DNA of 64,000 bases from Bradyrhizobium sp. (GTDB lineage Bacteria; Pseudomonadota; Alphaproteobacteria; Rhizobiales; Xanthobacteraceae). The notes beneath the pieces are model-generated. The model had not been told where the DNA came from. It made no database searches and saw nothing but the letters and a program-made list of their open reading frames with translations. Where the stretch lies: positions 496,001 through 560,000 of the forward strand of contig NZ_JACRMG010000009.1 of NCBI RefSeq assembly GCF_016219575.1. Reading direction: 5' to 3'. Below, piece by piece: positions 20,429 to 30,000 of this stretch (within the stretch, counting starts at the first letter, position 1; each line of letters begins with the position of its first letter). Made by a program: the position numbers and the translations under genes.

Positions 20429-21001
20429 ATGCCATTCCAAGCGACGCGCCAACATGACAATTTGCCGGGGACCCGGCGCCGGTTTGCGGCGGTTTTCGCC
20501 CTGGCCCTGGCTGCGTTCTCGGTACCGGGATGGGGTACTCCGGCCCTTGCCGCGGACGAGCCGGACCTGATCTTCCGCCGCTCCACCGTGTTCAAGCTGC
20601 TCAGCCCGAACGACAAGCTCGCCACCTACGGCGTCGACGACCCCGAGGTGGAGGGCGTGGCTTGCCATTTCACGGTGCCGGAGAAGGGCGGGTTCAAGGG
20701 CTGGCTGGGACTGGCGGAGGAGGTCTCGGACATTTCGCTGGCCTGCCGCCAGATCGGGCCAATCCGTTTCAAGAGCAAGCTGGAGCAGGGCGACGACATG
20801 TTCCGCAAGCGCCGCTCGCTGTTCTTCAAGAAGATGCAAATCGTCCGCGGCTGCGATCCCAGGCGCAACGTGCTCGTCTACATGGTCTATTCGGACAAGC
20901 TGATCGAGGGCTCGCCGAAGAATTCCACCTCCTCGGTGCCGATCATGCCCTGGGGGCCCGCCGACGCCGCGGTGCAGAAATGCGGTGAGTTCATTCAATA
21001 G
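20429..21001 (+). CDS. creA: CreA-family periplasmic protein
   Basis: 190 residues. The signal peptide runs to about residue 43 (ALAAFSVPGWGTPALAA). The mature part, DEPDLIFRRSTVFKLLSPND onward, carries the CreA signature VACHFTVPEKGGFKGWLGLAE and conserved Cys pairs (VACHF/LACRQ and RGCDP/QKCGE). CreA is widespread and catabolite-linked in name, but its molecular role is not known. Divergent from the L,D-transpeptidase, 223 bases between starts. Confidence 0.88.
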   Translation: MPFQATRQHDNLPGTRRRFAAVFALALAAFSVPGWGTPALAADEPDLIFRRSTVFKLLSPNDKLATYGVDDPEVEGVACHFTVPEKGGFKGWLGLAEEVSDISLACRQIGPIRFKSKLEQGDDMFRKRRSLFFKKMQIVRGCDPRRNVLVYMVYSDKLIEGSPKNSTSSVPIMPWGPADAAVQKCGEFIQ

Positions 21002-21028
21002 CTTGGGCCCGAACGCGACGATTCCGCT

Positions 21029-21487
21029 TTAGCGCTGTTGCGGCGCCTTGCGGGTCCAGGGTTCGGCGCGGACCTTGGGGTCGCGGCACCCCACGAGGTG
21101 CAGCAGCTGCTGCGGCGACGATACATTGCCGTGGTAGCTGAAGCTGCCCTGCTGCGACATCGCCCCGCAATTGGTCGGTTGCGCTGCCTGCATCTGTTTG
21201 ATTCCCGCTTCGGAAGAGCCGCTACCCTTCACTTGCTCAACAATCGGCTTGCCTGATTTGCGGGTCGCGTCATTGCCAACATCGATGTTGCCATTGCCCA
21301 CGACGGCGATCCTTGTGCTGATGAACCGGTCTGCTGACGAACAGGGACTAACGCGCCAACGTCCCAAGAGTTGCGCGCTATTGGTTAAGTCGCCCCGGAA
21401 TCGGTTTGGGTTCAGGATTGTCCCCTGAAATGAGCCCGGGGCTCGGCCAATGACCGAGCCGCTTCGGCCAGCGACCGACAATGACAT
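21029..21487 (-). CDS. Hypothetical 152-residue protein, uncertain
   Basis: Open frame with AGGAG 8 bases before the ATG (minus strand). The N-terminal half looks uneven in composition; the C-terminal half (about residues 60-152: SAD..STRIAVVGNGNIDVG, then QQGSFSYHGNVSSPQQLL and HLVGCRDPKV) is more protein-like, with three Cys. No family recognised. It diverges from the small secreted gene at 21678, and the triple half-site element at 21535-21583 lies between them, so that element could control this gene too. Confidence 0.42.
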   Translation of the reverse strand: MSLSVAGRSGSVIGRAPGSFQGTILNPNRFRGDLTNSAQLLGRWRVSPCSSADRFISTRIAVVGNGNIDVGNDATRKSGKPIVEQVKGSGSSEAGIKQMQAAQPTNCGAMSQQGSFSYHGNVSSPQQLLHLVGCRDPKVRAEPWTRKAPQQR

Positions 21488-21534
21488 GGGTCACACTCCT
21501 GGCGCACTGAAATCAAAGGGTTTTCTCGCGCAAT

Positions 21535-21622
21535 GTTTCGTCGCGGCCGCGGCGACGAAACAATTCTCGCCCGCCACGAAACCATTTTCCGCTTGTGGTG
21601 CAGATATCCGGAAACAGCGCTT
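21535..21622 (+). promoter_or_regulatory. Triple half-site regulatory element, copy 1
   Basis: GTTTCGTCGC (21535-21544) and GCGACGAAAC (21552-21561) form a perfect 10-bp inverted repeat across 7 bases, followed by a direct half-site GCCACGAAAC (21573-21582). Beyond it come CATTTT, GCTTG and TCCGGAAAC. The same half-sites, spacings within 1 base, and the downstream words recur in opposite orientation at 63707-63790. The next plus-strand start is at 21678. Probably the promoter and operator of a small regulon; the regulator is unknown. Confidence 0.65.
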
Positions 21623-21677
21623 GGTTATCAAGCTGCCCAACAAAACGGCGGCCATGGCCGGACCCGGAGACAGTTCG

Positions 21678-21833
21678 ATGCGGACCTTCAGCTTCATCCT
21701 TGCTTTCGCCTTCGTGCTGGCCGGCCCCTCGATGGCCGGGTCGCCGGACAGTTTGCCGGCTGCGGGCAGCTTCGCCTATAACGGCGCGCCCGCCGCCAAT
21801 TCCGCTCCCGTCGTGCTTGCAGCGATCAAGTAA
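21678..21833 (+). CDS. 51-residue secreted protein, hypothetical
   Basis: MRTFSFILAFAFVLAGPSMA is a clean signal peptide; the mature piece is only about 30 residues (GSPDSLPAAGSFAYNGAPAA and a short tail). CGGAGA lies about 8 bases upstream of the ATG. A longer frame to 21450 exists but would run through the triple half-site element. The next secreted gene begins 15 bases after this stop, suggesting co-transcription. Confidence 0.55.
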   Translation: MRTFSFILAFAFVLAGPSMAGSPDSLPAAGSFAYNGAPAANSAPVVLAAIK

Positions 21834-21848
21834 GAGTCCAAGGCCAAC

Positions 21849-22241
21849 ATGCTCCTTCGTTTCTGCACTGCGGCGGTCGCCACGACCCTCCTTCTCATCG
21901 GCTCGGCCCAGGCGCAGATGCGCTCGCAGCCGAGGCTTCCCGATCCCCGCGGCGAGTTCGTGCGCCAGTGCGCGCCCCACATGGTGGGCCGCTGGGCGCA
22001 TCCGGAGTCCGTATGCGGCTGCCTGCACGACTACGCGGCGGCCACCGTCGAAGACAGCGACCTGCGCGAGGCGCTGCTGCGCGGCATCAGCGAGACCGGC
22101 GTGCCGACCATCGAGACCCACTGGGTGCCGCCGGCCAAGCAGTCGCAGATCGCGGCGACCTTCACCAAGATCGCCAAGCCCACCCTGCAATGCATGTTCG
22201 AGCCGGCGCTGCCGCAGACGCAAGCCAGCTCCGGCGGCTAG
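21849..22241 (+). CDS. Secreted hypothetical protein with four cysteines
   Basis: 130 residues. Signal peptide MLLRFCTAAVATTLLLIGSA ends at AQAQ. The mature part holds Cys in VRQCAPHM, SVCGCLHDYAA and LQCMFEP, suggesting periplasmic disulfides. The layout (a Cys early, a CGC pair, a final Cys) is that of small conserved Bradyrhizobium secreted proteins of unknown function. It follows the 51-residue gene by 15 bases. Confidence 0.72.
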   Translation: MLLRFCTAAVATTLLLIGSAQAQMRSQPRLPDPRGEFVRQCAPHMVGRWAHPESVCGCLHDYAAATVEDSDLREALLRGISETGVPTIETHWVPPAKQSQIAATFTKIAKPTLQCMFEPALPQTQASSGG

Positions 22242-22322
22242 TCCGCTCGACACCTCCATCGGCCCTGTTGTAACGGTTTGACCCGACGCCGCCGGAACGC
22301 GCGGCCGGAGGGGGAGGCCCGC

Positions 22323-23549
22323 ATGCGGCGGTTGTTGATCCTTGCGCCATTGCTGGCCTTGCTCGCCCCTCCGCTTCCCGGCCACGCCGCTCCGGACGAA
22401 GAACTGCTGGGCAAATCCGCGGGCTATCCGCTCGGTACGCCTCAGACCTGGTTCTTTGGCGAGCATGTCCGCGTCGGCTCGTTCAGCCATCTCGACCAAA
22501 TCCTTCCGCATCACACGCTGAAGCGATCGGCAACGCCGTTGCCGTTGCCGAAGGCGGCGAATGCGCCCGATATCAGCTATCGCTTCGAGGAAAAGGACAA
22601 TTCGCTCGACGATTTCCTCGCCCGTCAGCGCGTCACGGGATTCCTCCTGGTCAAGGACGGCCAGATACTCGCCGAGCGCTATCAGTACGACCGCACCGCG
22701 CAAAACCGTTTCGTGTCGCATTCGATGGCCAAGTCCATCGTCAGCCTGGCCGTCGGCATTGCGCTTGCCGAGAAGAAGATCGCCTCGCTCGACGACACCG
22801 TCGCCAAATATGTGCCGAAACTTGCCGGCAACGCCTATGGCGAGACCACGATCCGCAACATCCTGCGCATGGCTTCCGGCGTGGCCTTCAACGAAGTCTA
22901 TGACGGCAAGGACGACGTCTCGCGCTTCGTTCGCCTGCGGGTGGCCTACGACTCCATCACGGCGCTGCGCGAATTCAACACGCGAGAGGCGGAGCAGGGC
23001 ACCAGGTTTCACTACGCCTCCAGCGAGACCGTGGTGCTGACGCTGCTGCTGCAAGCCGTGACCGGGACGACGCTGAGCGAATATCTGACGCCGCGGCTGT
23101 GGCAGCCGATGGGCGCGGAAGCTGACGCGACCTGGATCAAGCACCCCGACGGTACCGAAGAGGGCATGGGAGCCTTCAACGCGACCCTGCGCTACTACGG
23201 CCGGCTCGGCGTTCTCCTCGCCAACGACGGCGCTGTCGGCGGCAAGCAGGTCGTGCCGACGGAATATCTGCTGGAGGCCACCGACTGGCACCGCCAGCCG
23301 GATGCGTTCAGGCCGCAGCGCGCGACACCTTACTTCGGCTATGGCTACCAGTTCTGGCCGTTTCCCGGCGAGAAGCGCCGTTTCGCGCTACTCGGCGTCT
23401 ACGGGCAGTCGATCTTCGTCGATCCCGCGCAGAAGCTCGTGATGGTGGTCACCGCGGCGACGAAGAATGCGAACGTCGTCAAGGAATCCTACGCGCGCGA
23501 GCGCGGCGCGCTGTGGCGCGGCATCGTCGAAAAATACGGCGGCTGGTAG
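22323..23549 (+). CDS. Secreted serine hydrolase, class C beta-lactamase fold
   Basis: 408 residues. Signal peptide to about APPLPGHA (residue 22). Beta-lactamase/transpeptidase motifs: SMAK (SxxK, nucleophile Ser) in FVSHSMAKSIVSL, and HYASSET giving the Tyr of YxN/S. The third motif, usually H/KTG, is weak near LLGVYGQSIFVDP. This pattern matches 6-aminohexanoate-dimer hydrolase and esterase relatives more than true beta-lactamases. GGGGAGG lies 6 bases ahead of the ATG. Substrate unknown. Confidence 0.88.
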   Translation: MRRLLILAPLLALLAPPLPGHAAPDEELLGKSAGYPLGTPQTWFFGEHVRVGSFSHLDQILPHHTLKRSATPLPLPKAANAPDISYRFEEKDNSLDDFLARQRVTGFLLVKDGQILAERYQYDRTAQNRFVSHSMAKSIVSLAVGIALAEKKIASLDDTVAKYVPKLAGNAYGETTIRNILRMASGVAFNEVYDGKDDVSRFVRLRVAYDSITALREFNTREAEQGTRFHYASSETVVLTLLLQAVTGTTLSEYLTPRLWQPMGAEADATWIKHPDGTEEGMGAFNATLRYYGRLGVLLANDGAVGGKQVVPTEYLLEATDWHRQPDAFRPQRATPYFGYGYQFWPFPGEKRRFALLGVYGQSIFVDPAQKLVMVVTAATKNANVVKESYARERGALWRGIVEKYGGW

Positions 23550-23570
23550 CATGCGGCCGTGACGACTGGC

Positions 23571-23819
23571 TCACCGCGTCTTCGGCCCCAGCCGCGGCAC
23601 GCATTTGCGGGTGCGCAGCACGCCCGACGCCGTCATCTGCGCGCCCTGGACCTCCTTGATCTGGCCGGCCGGGCAGGAGCCGTCGTCCACCATCACGCGC
23701 TGGCCGAGCCGGAGCTCGACGATGTCCTGCTCGCGCGACACGATCTGCTGCTGCGCCGACGCCTGCGTGGACAGGGCAAGGCAGCCGAGCAGCGCGATGA
23801 CGAGCCGCGGGGCGGTCAT
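23571..23819 (-). CDS. Small secreted protein, hypothetical
   Basis: 82 residues, signal peptide MTAPRLVIALLGCLALSTQA then SAQQQIVSREQ. Two Cys (DGSCPAGQI and RTRKCVPRL) may form a disulfide. The pattern of a small SH3-like or cystine-linked periplasmic domain is plausible, but no family is recognised. The GTG at 23825 or ATG at 23819 begin 2-3 bases from the upstream stop, so it is in one transcript with the membrane peptide gene. Confidence 0.65.
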   Translation of the reverse strand: MTAPRLVIALLGCLALSTQASAQQQIVSREQDIVELRLGQRVMVDDGSCPAGQIKEVQGAQMTASGVLRTRKCVPRLGPKTR

Positions 23820-23821
23820 GC

Positions 23822-23989
23822 TCACTTGCTCTGGATCTTCAGGCCATCGGGCCCGACATTGATCTGCAATCCCTCAGGCTGCTTCTTCGCCTGGTAGAGA
23901 TTGAAGCCGAGCACGCCGACGGCAACGAGCAGCACGCCGATAATGAGATAGAGCACGTTCTTGTTGTCCGATATCCGGTTGTCCGCCAT
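23822..23989 (-). CDS. 55-residue single-pass membrane protein, hypothetical
   Basis: Starts MADNRISDNKNVLYLIIGVL; one helix (about residues 12-32) then a short polar tail QINVGPDGLKIQSK. It is upstream of and nearly overlaps the small secreted gene on the minus strand. GGAGGGGC lies just before the ATG. Similar tiny one-helix proteins are common in Bradyrhizobium; function unknown. Confidence 0.65.
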   Translation of the reverse strand: MADNRISDNKNVLYLIIGVLLVAVGVLGFNLYQAKKQPEGLQINVGPDGLKIQSK

Positions 23990-24128
23990 GCGGCCCCTCC
24001 GCAGCCTTGCTGCGGCGAATTGTACGGGCACCCCTGTGATTCTGAAAGGCGAGGCGCCTCCACAAGGCCTGCCGAAATATGCTTTGATCGGACCAGGATA
24101 GCCACCTCGCGCGGGAGAAGAAACGGAA

Positions 24129-25406
24129 GTGAACGCCGACATCCAACAGCGAATCCTCGATGCCGTCGATGCCGGCTTCGACGCGCAGCTCGCCACCACC
24201 GCCGACTTCGTCGCCATCCCCTCGACCCGCGGCGCGGAGGGACCGTGCCAGGACATGATCGGTGATCTCCTGCGCGAGCGCGGCTATGAGGTCGACGACT
24301 GGCATCTCGATCTCGACGACCTGAAAGACCTGCGCGGCTACGGCCCGATCCACCACGACTTTACCAAAGCGCGCAGCGTGGTCGGCACCTACCGGCCCGC
24401 CACCAATGCCGGACAATCGCTGATCCTGCAGGGCCATTGCGACGTGGTGCCGGCGGGGCCGCTCGACATGTGGGAGACGCCGCCGTTCTCGCCCGTGATC
24501 AAGAACGGCCGCATGTACGGCCGCGGCGCCTGCGACATGAAGTCGGGCACCATCGGCGCGCTCTATGCGCTCGATGCGATCAGGGCGGCCGGCTTCAAGC
24601 CGACGGCGCGGATTCACTTCCAGAGCGTGATCGAGGAGGAGAGTACCGGCGTCGGCGCACTCTCGACGCTGCAGCGCGGCTACCGGGCGGACGCCTGCTT
24701 CATTCCGGAGCCGACCGGCGGCAGGATGGTGCGCTCGCAGGTCGGCGTGATCTGGTTTCGCCTGCGCGTGCGCGGCATTCCCGTGCATGTGGCCCATGCG
24801 GGCTCGGGCTCGAATGCGATCATGGCGGCCTATCACCTGATCCATGCCTTGCAGAAGCTCGAGGTCGAATGGAACGAGCGGGCCAAGGCCGATCGCCATT
24901 TCAGGACGCTGACGCACCCGATCAACTTCAATCCCGGGATCATCAAGGGCGGCGACTGGGCTTCCAGCGTGCCGGCCTGGTGCGACGTCGATTGCCGCAT
25001 CGCCGTGCTGCCGGGCTGGTCGGTCGCCGATTGCCAGAAGGAGATTCTGGCCTGCGTCTCCGCCGCCTCGCGCGATCACCGCTTCCTCTCCAACAATCCG
25101 CCCGAGGTCGAGTGGTCCGGCTTCCTGTCGGAAGGCTATGAGCTGAAGGATTCCGCCGCGCCGGAAGCCGCATTCGGCAAGGCGTTTTCCGCCGTCTATG
25201 GCGGCAAGGTCGAGGACCTCGTCTTCACCGCGCTGACCGATACGCGCTTCTACGGACTCAACTACGACATCCCGAGCCTGTGCTTCGGCGCCAGCGGCGA
25301 GGCGATTCACGGCTTCAACGAATATGTCGACCTGGACTCGCTGCGGAAGTCGACGAAGGCGACCGCGCTGTTCATCGCGGAATGGTGCGGGGTGGAGAAG
25401 GGGTAG
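24129..25406 (+). CDS. ArgE/DapE-family deacylase (M20 metallopeptidase)
   Basis: 425 residues, GTG start with GGGAGAAGAAACGGAA upstream. M20 di-zinc hydrolase: LQGHCDVVPAG supplies the first His and Asp, RGACDMKSGTIGALYAL the bridging Asp, VIEEESTG the catalytic Glu pair, and CFIPEPTGG the next ligand. The last His lies in SGEAIHGFNEYVD. A dimerisation lid sits at about 190-310. It probably removes an N-acyl group from an amino acid; ArgE-like activity cannot be separated from other members. Confidence 0.92.
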   Translation: MNADIQQRILDAVDAGFDAQLATTADFVAIPSTRGAEGPCQDMIGDLLRERGYEVDDWHLDLDDLKDLRGYGPIHHDFTKARSVVGTYRPATNAGQSLILQGHCDVVPAGPLDMWETPPFSPVIKNGRMYGRGACDMKSGTIGALYALDAIRAAGFKPTARIHFQSVIEEESTGVGALSTLQRGYRADACFIPEPTGGRMVRSQVGVIWFRLRVRGIPVHVAHAGSGSNAIMAAYHLIHALQKLEVEWNERAKADRHFRTLTHPINFNPGIIKGGDWASSVPAWCDVDCRIAVLPGWSVADCQKEILACVSAASRDHRFLSNNPPEVEWSGFLSEGYELKDSAAPEAAFGKAFSAVYGGKVEDLVFTALTDTRFYGLNYDIPSLCFGASGEAIHGFNEYVDLDSLRKSTKATALFIAEWCGVEKG

Positions 25407-25441
25407 GTTTGTCCGCGTCATTTCGGCCAATAGACGCCCCT

Positions 25442-25532
25442 GGCTTGTCATCACCCGCGAAAGCGGGTGATCCAGTACGCCGCGGCCTTTCGACTGGGTC
25501 GCCCGGTCAAGCCGGGCGATGACAAGCCAGTA
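25442..25532. repeat. REP-type palindromic element (two hairpins)
   Basis: Outer inverted repeat GGCTTGTCATC ... GATGACAAGCC encloses two hairpins, ATCACCCGC-GAAA-GCGGGTGAT and TCGCCCGG-TCAA-CCGGGCGA. This is the structure of the abundant REP/BIME elements of Bradyrhizobium and relatives. It is in a noncoding gap, probably inert or a transcript-end stabiliser. Confidence 0.8.
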
Positions 25533-25705
25533 TGGTGATAGACATACGCTCTGCCCGGTCTTGGGCTTGACACGATTCCGGTAAACAGAACTGATTTGCC
25601 CGTCTGCGCTGAACTTGCAGCACTGGCGCCGTTGGTAGCCCGGCCGTACCGCCGCCGGGGCGGCACAATAAATCGAACAGGGTCTCACCCGCAGCTGGTA
25701 TTGGT

Positions 25706-25740
25706 CTCCTATCCGACCTAATGCTACGGTCCGGTAGGAG
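25706..25740. promoter_or_regulatory. Inverted repeat upstream of the RND efflux genes, possible operator
   Basis: CTCCTATCCGACC ... GGTCCGGTAGGAG, 13-base arms with two mismatches around 9 bases, centred about 110 bases upstream of the adaptor start. It is a candidate operator, for example for a MerR- or TetR-type metal regulator, but no regulator gene is adjacent. It could also be a leader hairpin. Confidence 0.4.
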
Positions 25741-25834
25741 GAATCGTTGCGCACGCCAGTCGGTGGCTGAAGCGCGCAACAGGGCGTAAGAGCCCGCGTC
25801 AACTCAACAGAGAATAGCAGGGAGGCATCGATTC

Positions 25835-27022
25835 ATGGCGGTTTCGATCGCTGTCAGATCGTCGCTGCATGGCCTGCGGGCGGTGCTCTTCTTCGCTGCG
25901 CTGCATATATCGGTTGCTGCGGCCGAAGGTACGACGAAGGGCGCCGATTTCGTTCGGGTCGTTCCCGACCAGTTGCACCAGCTCGAGGTGGTGAAGGTCG
26001 AATCCCATGCGTTCCTCGATCAGCGATCGGCGATTGGTCAGATCGCATTCAATGAAGACGCCAGCACTCCCGTTCTGACGCCGTTCTCCGGCCGGGTCAC
26101 CCGCGTGATCGCCAAGGTCGGCGATCAGGTCAGGCGTGGCGACCCACTGCTGGAGATCGACAGCCCCGAGCAGGTGCCGCCACAGAACGAGTTCATCGCC
26201 GCTCAAGGCGCAAGAAACAAGGCGATCTCCCAGCTCAACCTGGCGCAGATTGTCGAGAAGCGCACCCGTGATCTGTATGAAGGCAAGGCCGCCCCGTTCA
26301 AGGATTTGCAGCAGGCCGAGGCTCAGCTTGCCGCCGCCCGGAACGACATGCGCTCGACCGAAACAGCGTTCGAAGCCGCTCGCATCCGCCTGCGCATCCT
26401 GGGTCGCTCCGACGAGGAAATCTCGGAACTCGAGCAGAAGGGCACGATAAGCCGCGTCACCCGGATAACGGCACCGATCGACGGCACCGTCATCTCGCGC
26501 AAGGTCGGGCCGGGACAGCACGTCAAGTCCGATTCCGCCGAGGCCTTGTATGTGATCGCCGACGTGTCGACGATGTGGCTGAAGGCGCAGATCTTCGAGC
26601 AGGATATCGCGTTTGTGCGAATCGGTCAGGAGATCGAGGCGAAGGTCGCGGCGGCGCCAAACCGGACCTTCACGACTCGTATTGCAAACATCGGCTCGGC
26701 TTCAGACCTGACCACGCGCCGTGTCATGGTGCGCTCGGAGATCGACAATCCGGGCGGCGTGCTCAAGTCCGAGATGTTCGCAACGTTCAAGATCGGGATC
26801 GCAGAGCCGTCGGTCACACCGGCCGTGCCGGTCGACGCGGTGATCCGCGAAGGCGACCTTGCGACGGTGTGGGTCGAAGCCGAGCCGACGCTGTTCAAGC
26901 GCCGCGTGGTCGAGATCGGCGTGCAGCAGAATGGCCTGACGCAGATACGCCGGGGGCTCGCCGCCGGCGAGCGGGTGATCTCGCGCGGCGCGATCTTTGT
27001 AGACAACGAATGGCGTCAATGA
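25835..27022 (+). CDS. RND efflux periplasmic adaptor (HlyD/CusB-like)
   Basis: 395-residue membrane-fusion protein. Signal peptide ends about residue 30 (HISVAAAEG). Features in order: lipoyl half (VTRVIAKVGDQVRRGDPLLE), a coiled-coil hairpin (about 125-195, LQQAEAQLAAARNDM), the second lipoyl half (ITAPIDGTVISRKVGPGQHV), beta-barrel and membrane-proximal domains. GGGAGG lies 9-10 bases before the ATG. It bridges the inner-membrane pump encoded next with an outer-membrane channel; no channel gene is nearby. Confidence 0.92.
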   Translation: MAVSIAVRSSLHGLRAVLFFAALHISVAAAEGTTKGADFVRVVPDQLHQLEVVKVESHAFLDQRSAIGQIAFNEDASTPVLTPFSGRVTRVIAKVGDQVRRGDPLLEIDSPEQVPPQNEFIAAQGARNKAISQLNLAQIVEKRTRDLYEGKAAPFKDLQQAEAQLAAARNDMRSTETAFEAARIRLRILGRSDEEISELEQKGTISRVTRITAPIDGTVISRKVGPGQHVKSDSAEALYVIADVSTMWLKAQIFEQDIAFVRIGQEIEAKVAAAPNRTFTTRIANIGSASDLTTRRVMVRSEIDNPGGVLKSEMFATFKIGIAEPSVTPAVPVDAVIREGDLATVWVEAEPTLFKRRVVEIGVQQNGLTQIRRGLAAGERVISRGAIFVDNEWRQ

Positions 27023-27043
27023 CCCTGCTGGCCGGAGCATTTC

Positions 27044-30000
27044 GTGCTGCGTAGTTTAATCGCATTCTGCCTGTCGCGACGGCTGCTGGTGATGGTCGCG
27101 TTCGCGGCCTTCCTGGGTCTCGGCTACGCTGCCTTTCTGACGCTGAATATCGAGGCCTATCCCGATCCTGCGCCACCAATCATCGAGATCATCGCCCAGC
27201 AGCAGGGCCAGTCCCCCGAGGAAGTCGAGCGCTACATCACGATCCCGATCGAGGTCGCGGTTGCCTCTACGCCGGGCCTGAAGTTCATCCGCTCCAACAC
27301 CGTCTACGGGCTCGGCTTCATCCGTCTGCAGTTCGAATACGGCCGCGACTATCATTTTGTGCGTCAGCAGACCCTCAACCGGCTCAAGGATGCGGTGCTG
27401 CCCGCCGGCGTGCTGCCGGTCATCTCGCCCGCCGGCGGCATCAGCGAAATCTTCCGCTACGAGCTGACCGGACCGCCGGGCATGGACGTCATGCGGCTCA
27501 AGGCGCTGCAGGATTGGGTGGTCGAACGCAAGCTGCGCATCGTGCCCGGCGTCGCCGACGTCGCGGTGCTGGGCGGAAAAACCAAGGAATTCCAGGCCGA
27601 GATCAACCTCGACCGCATGATGGCCTATGGCCTGACGCTGCCGCAGATCATGACCGCGATTTCGGCAGGCAATTCCAATGTCGGCGGTCGCACCATCGCC
27701 ATCGGCGAACAGTCGGTGAATGTCCGCAGCATCGGCGTCATCACCTCGTTGGACGACATCGGCAATATCGTCCTGGCCCAGCAGGGCGGCGTGCCGGTGC
27801 TGGTGTCCGATGTCGCCAAGGTCCAGATCGGTTTCGCACCCAGGCTCGGTCTCGCCGGCCGCGACGAGAGGACCGACGTCGTCACCGGCATCGTGCTGAT
27901 GCAGAAGCTCGAACGCACCATGGAAGTGGTCAAGCGCGTACGCGTCGCGGTCGAACGGATCAACAGCGACGGATCGCTGCCGCCCGGCGTCAGGATCGTG
28001 CCGTTCTACGATCGCGGCGACCTGGTCGCTATCACCGTGCAGACAGTGCTGCACAATCTCCTGTTCGGCGTTGCCCTGATCTTCCTGATCCAATGGGTCT
28101 TTCTCGGCGATCTGCGCTGCGCGCTGATCGTCGCGGCGACCATACCGGTGGCGCTGTTTCTGGCTGTGATCATCACGGTGATGCGGGGGGAGTCCGCCAA
28201 CCTGCTGTCGGTCGGCGCCATCGATCTTGGCATTATCGTCGACGGCACCGTGATCATGGTGGAAAACATCTTCCGCCAGATCGCCCATCATTCGGCGCGG
28301 GTGCCGGCGGATCGTCCTGCGAGGCTCAGCGACAAACTCGGCTGGATCCTGACCGGCGCCGTCGAGGTCGACAAGGCGATCTTCTTTTCGGTGATCATCA
28401 CGATCGCGGCCTTCCTGCCGCTGTTCACGATGCAGGGCGTGGAAGGCCAGATCTTCGGGCCGATGGCGCGGACCTATGCCTACGCGCTGATCGGCGCCGT
28501 CATCGCAACCTTCACCGTGACGCCGGTGCTGGCGTCGATCCTGCTGCCGGTGCATGTAAAGGAAGTCGAGACCTTCGTGGTCCGCCATGTCCGCACGCTC
28601 TACCAGGCCGTTCTGGTGCGCGCGGTCCGAAACTATCGCCGCGCGGCAGTCATCGCCGCGGTGTTCCTGGTGTTGTGTCTCAGTCTGGGCTTGCGGCTCG
28701 GCACCGAATTCCTGCCCAAGCTGGAAGAGGGCAATATGTGGATCCGGGCCGTGATGCCGCCGACCATCACGCTGGAGGCCGGGATGGAAACGGTGGCCAA
28801 GATCCGCTCCGTGATCTCGAGCTATCCGCCGGTCCAGACCGTTTTTTCCGAGCAGGGACGCGGCGACGAAGGCACAGATCCCGACGGCTCGTTCCTCGCC
28901 GAGTTCTTTGTCCCGCTCAAGCCGGCCGACAGGTGGCCTGCTGGATTGACCAAGGAGCGGATGGTCAAGCAGTTGAGCGAGCGGCTCAACCGCGAATTCG
29001 TCGGCGTCGACTTCAATTTCTCGCAATACATCCAGGACAATATCGAGGAAGCCGTCTCCGGCGTGAAGGGCGAGAACTCGATCAAGATCTTCGGCAAGGA
29101 TCTCGTCGAGCTGGAACGGCTGTCCAAATCGGTGAAGACCGAGCTCTCGGAAGTTCGCGGGGTTGCCGATCCCGCAAGCTTCAATCTGCTCGGCCAGCCC
29201 AACCTGATCGTCCGGATCGATCGCGCCAAGGCCGCGCGCTACGGCTTCTCCGTCGCCGACATCAATTCCGTCGTCCAGGCCGCGATTGGCGGCCAGGAAG
29301 TTTCCAAGGTCTATGAAGGCGAGATGATCTTCGCGCTGACGGTGCGCCTGGCGCCGGAATTCCGCCGCGATGTCGAAGCCATCCGCACCATCCCGGTAGC
29401 GCTGCCGAATTCCGACGCAAAGACTCCGACCGTCTATATCCGGCTTGGCGATCTCGGTGAGGTCAAGCTCGTCAGCGGCGCGGCCTATATCTATCGGGAG
29501 AACAGCCAGCGCTTCATTCCACTGAAATACAGCGTCCGCGACCGCGATCTCGGTTCGACCGTGACCGAGGCGCAGGACCGGATCGGCAAGAAGGTCCCGG
29601 TTCCCCAGGGATACTCGCTCGAATGGTCGGGCGAATACGGCGCGCTGGTGGACGCCAAGAAGCGGCTTGCCCTGATCGTGCCGTTGAGCCTGCTTCTGAT
29701 CCTGATGCTGCTGTACAGCCTGTTCAACTCGATACGGGACAGCCTGCTGGCGCTGTCGGGCATCCCGTTCGCGGTAGCCGGCGGAATTCTCGGGCTCTAT
29801 ATCGGCGGCCTGAATTTCAGCGTATCGGCTGCGGTCGGATTTATCTCGTTGTTTGGCGTCTCCGCCATGGATGGCATCCTGCTGATGTCCTACATCCGCC
29901 GCGACATCGATGAAGGCATGGGAACGGAAGACGCGATCATCCGCGCCGCCCAAACGCGGATGCGGCAAATCTTCATGACGGGCCTGTCGGCGTGCATCGG

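Larger units (their letters stand above)
25407..25834. other. 428-base intergenic region ahead of the RND efflux operon
   Basis: No gene. It holds the REP-type repeat pair (25442-25532), a possible TTGACA -35 at about 25568, and the inverted repeat at 25706-25740 close to the start of the efflux genes. Confidence 0.5.

Noticed and set aside
27056..29968. 970-codon minus-strand frame opposite the RND pump
   Set aside because: His/Asp/Arg-rich composition typical of the antisense of a high-GC gene; the plus strand encodes an unmistakable RND pump.
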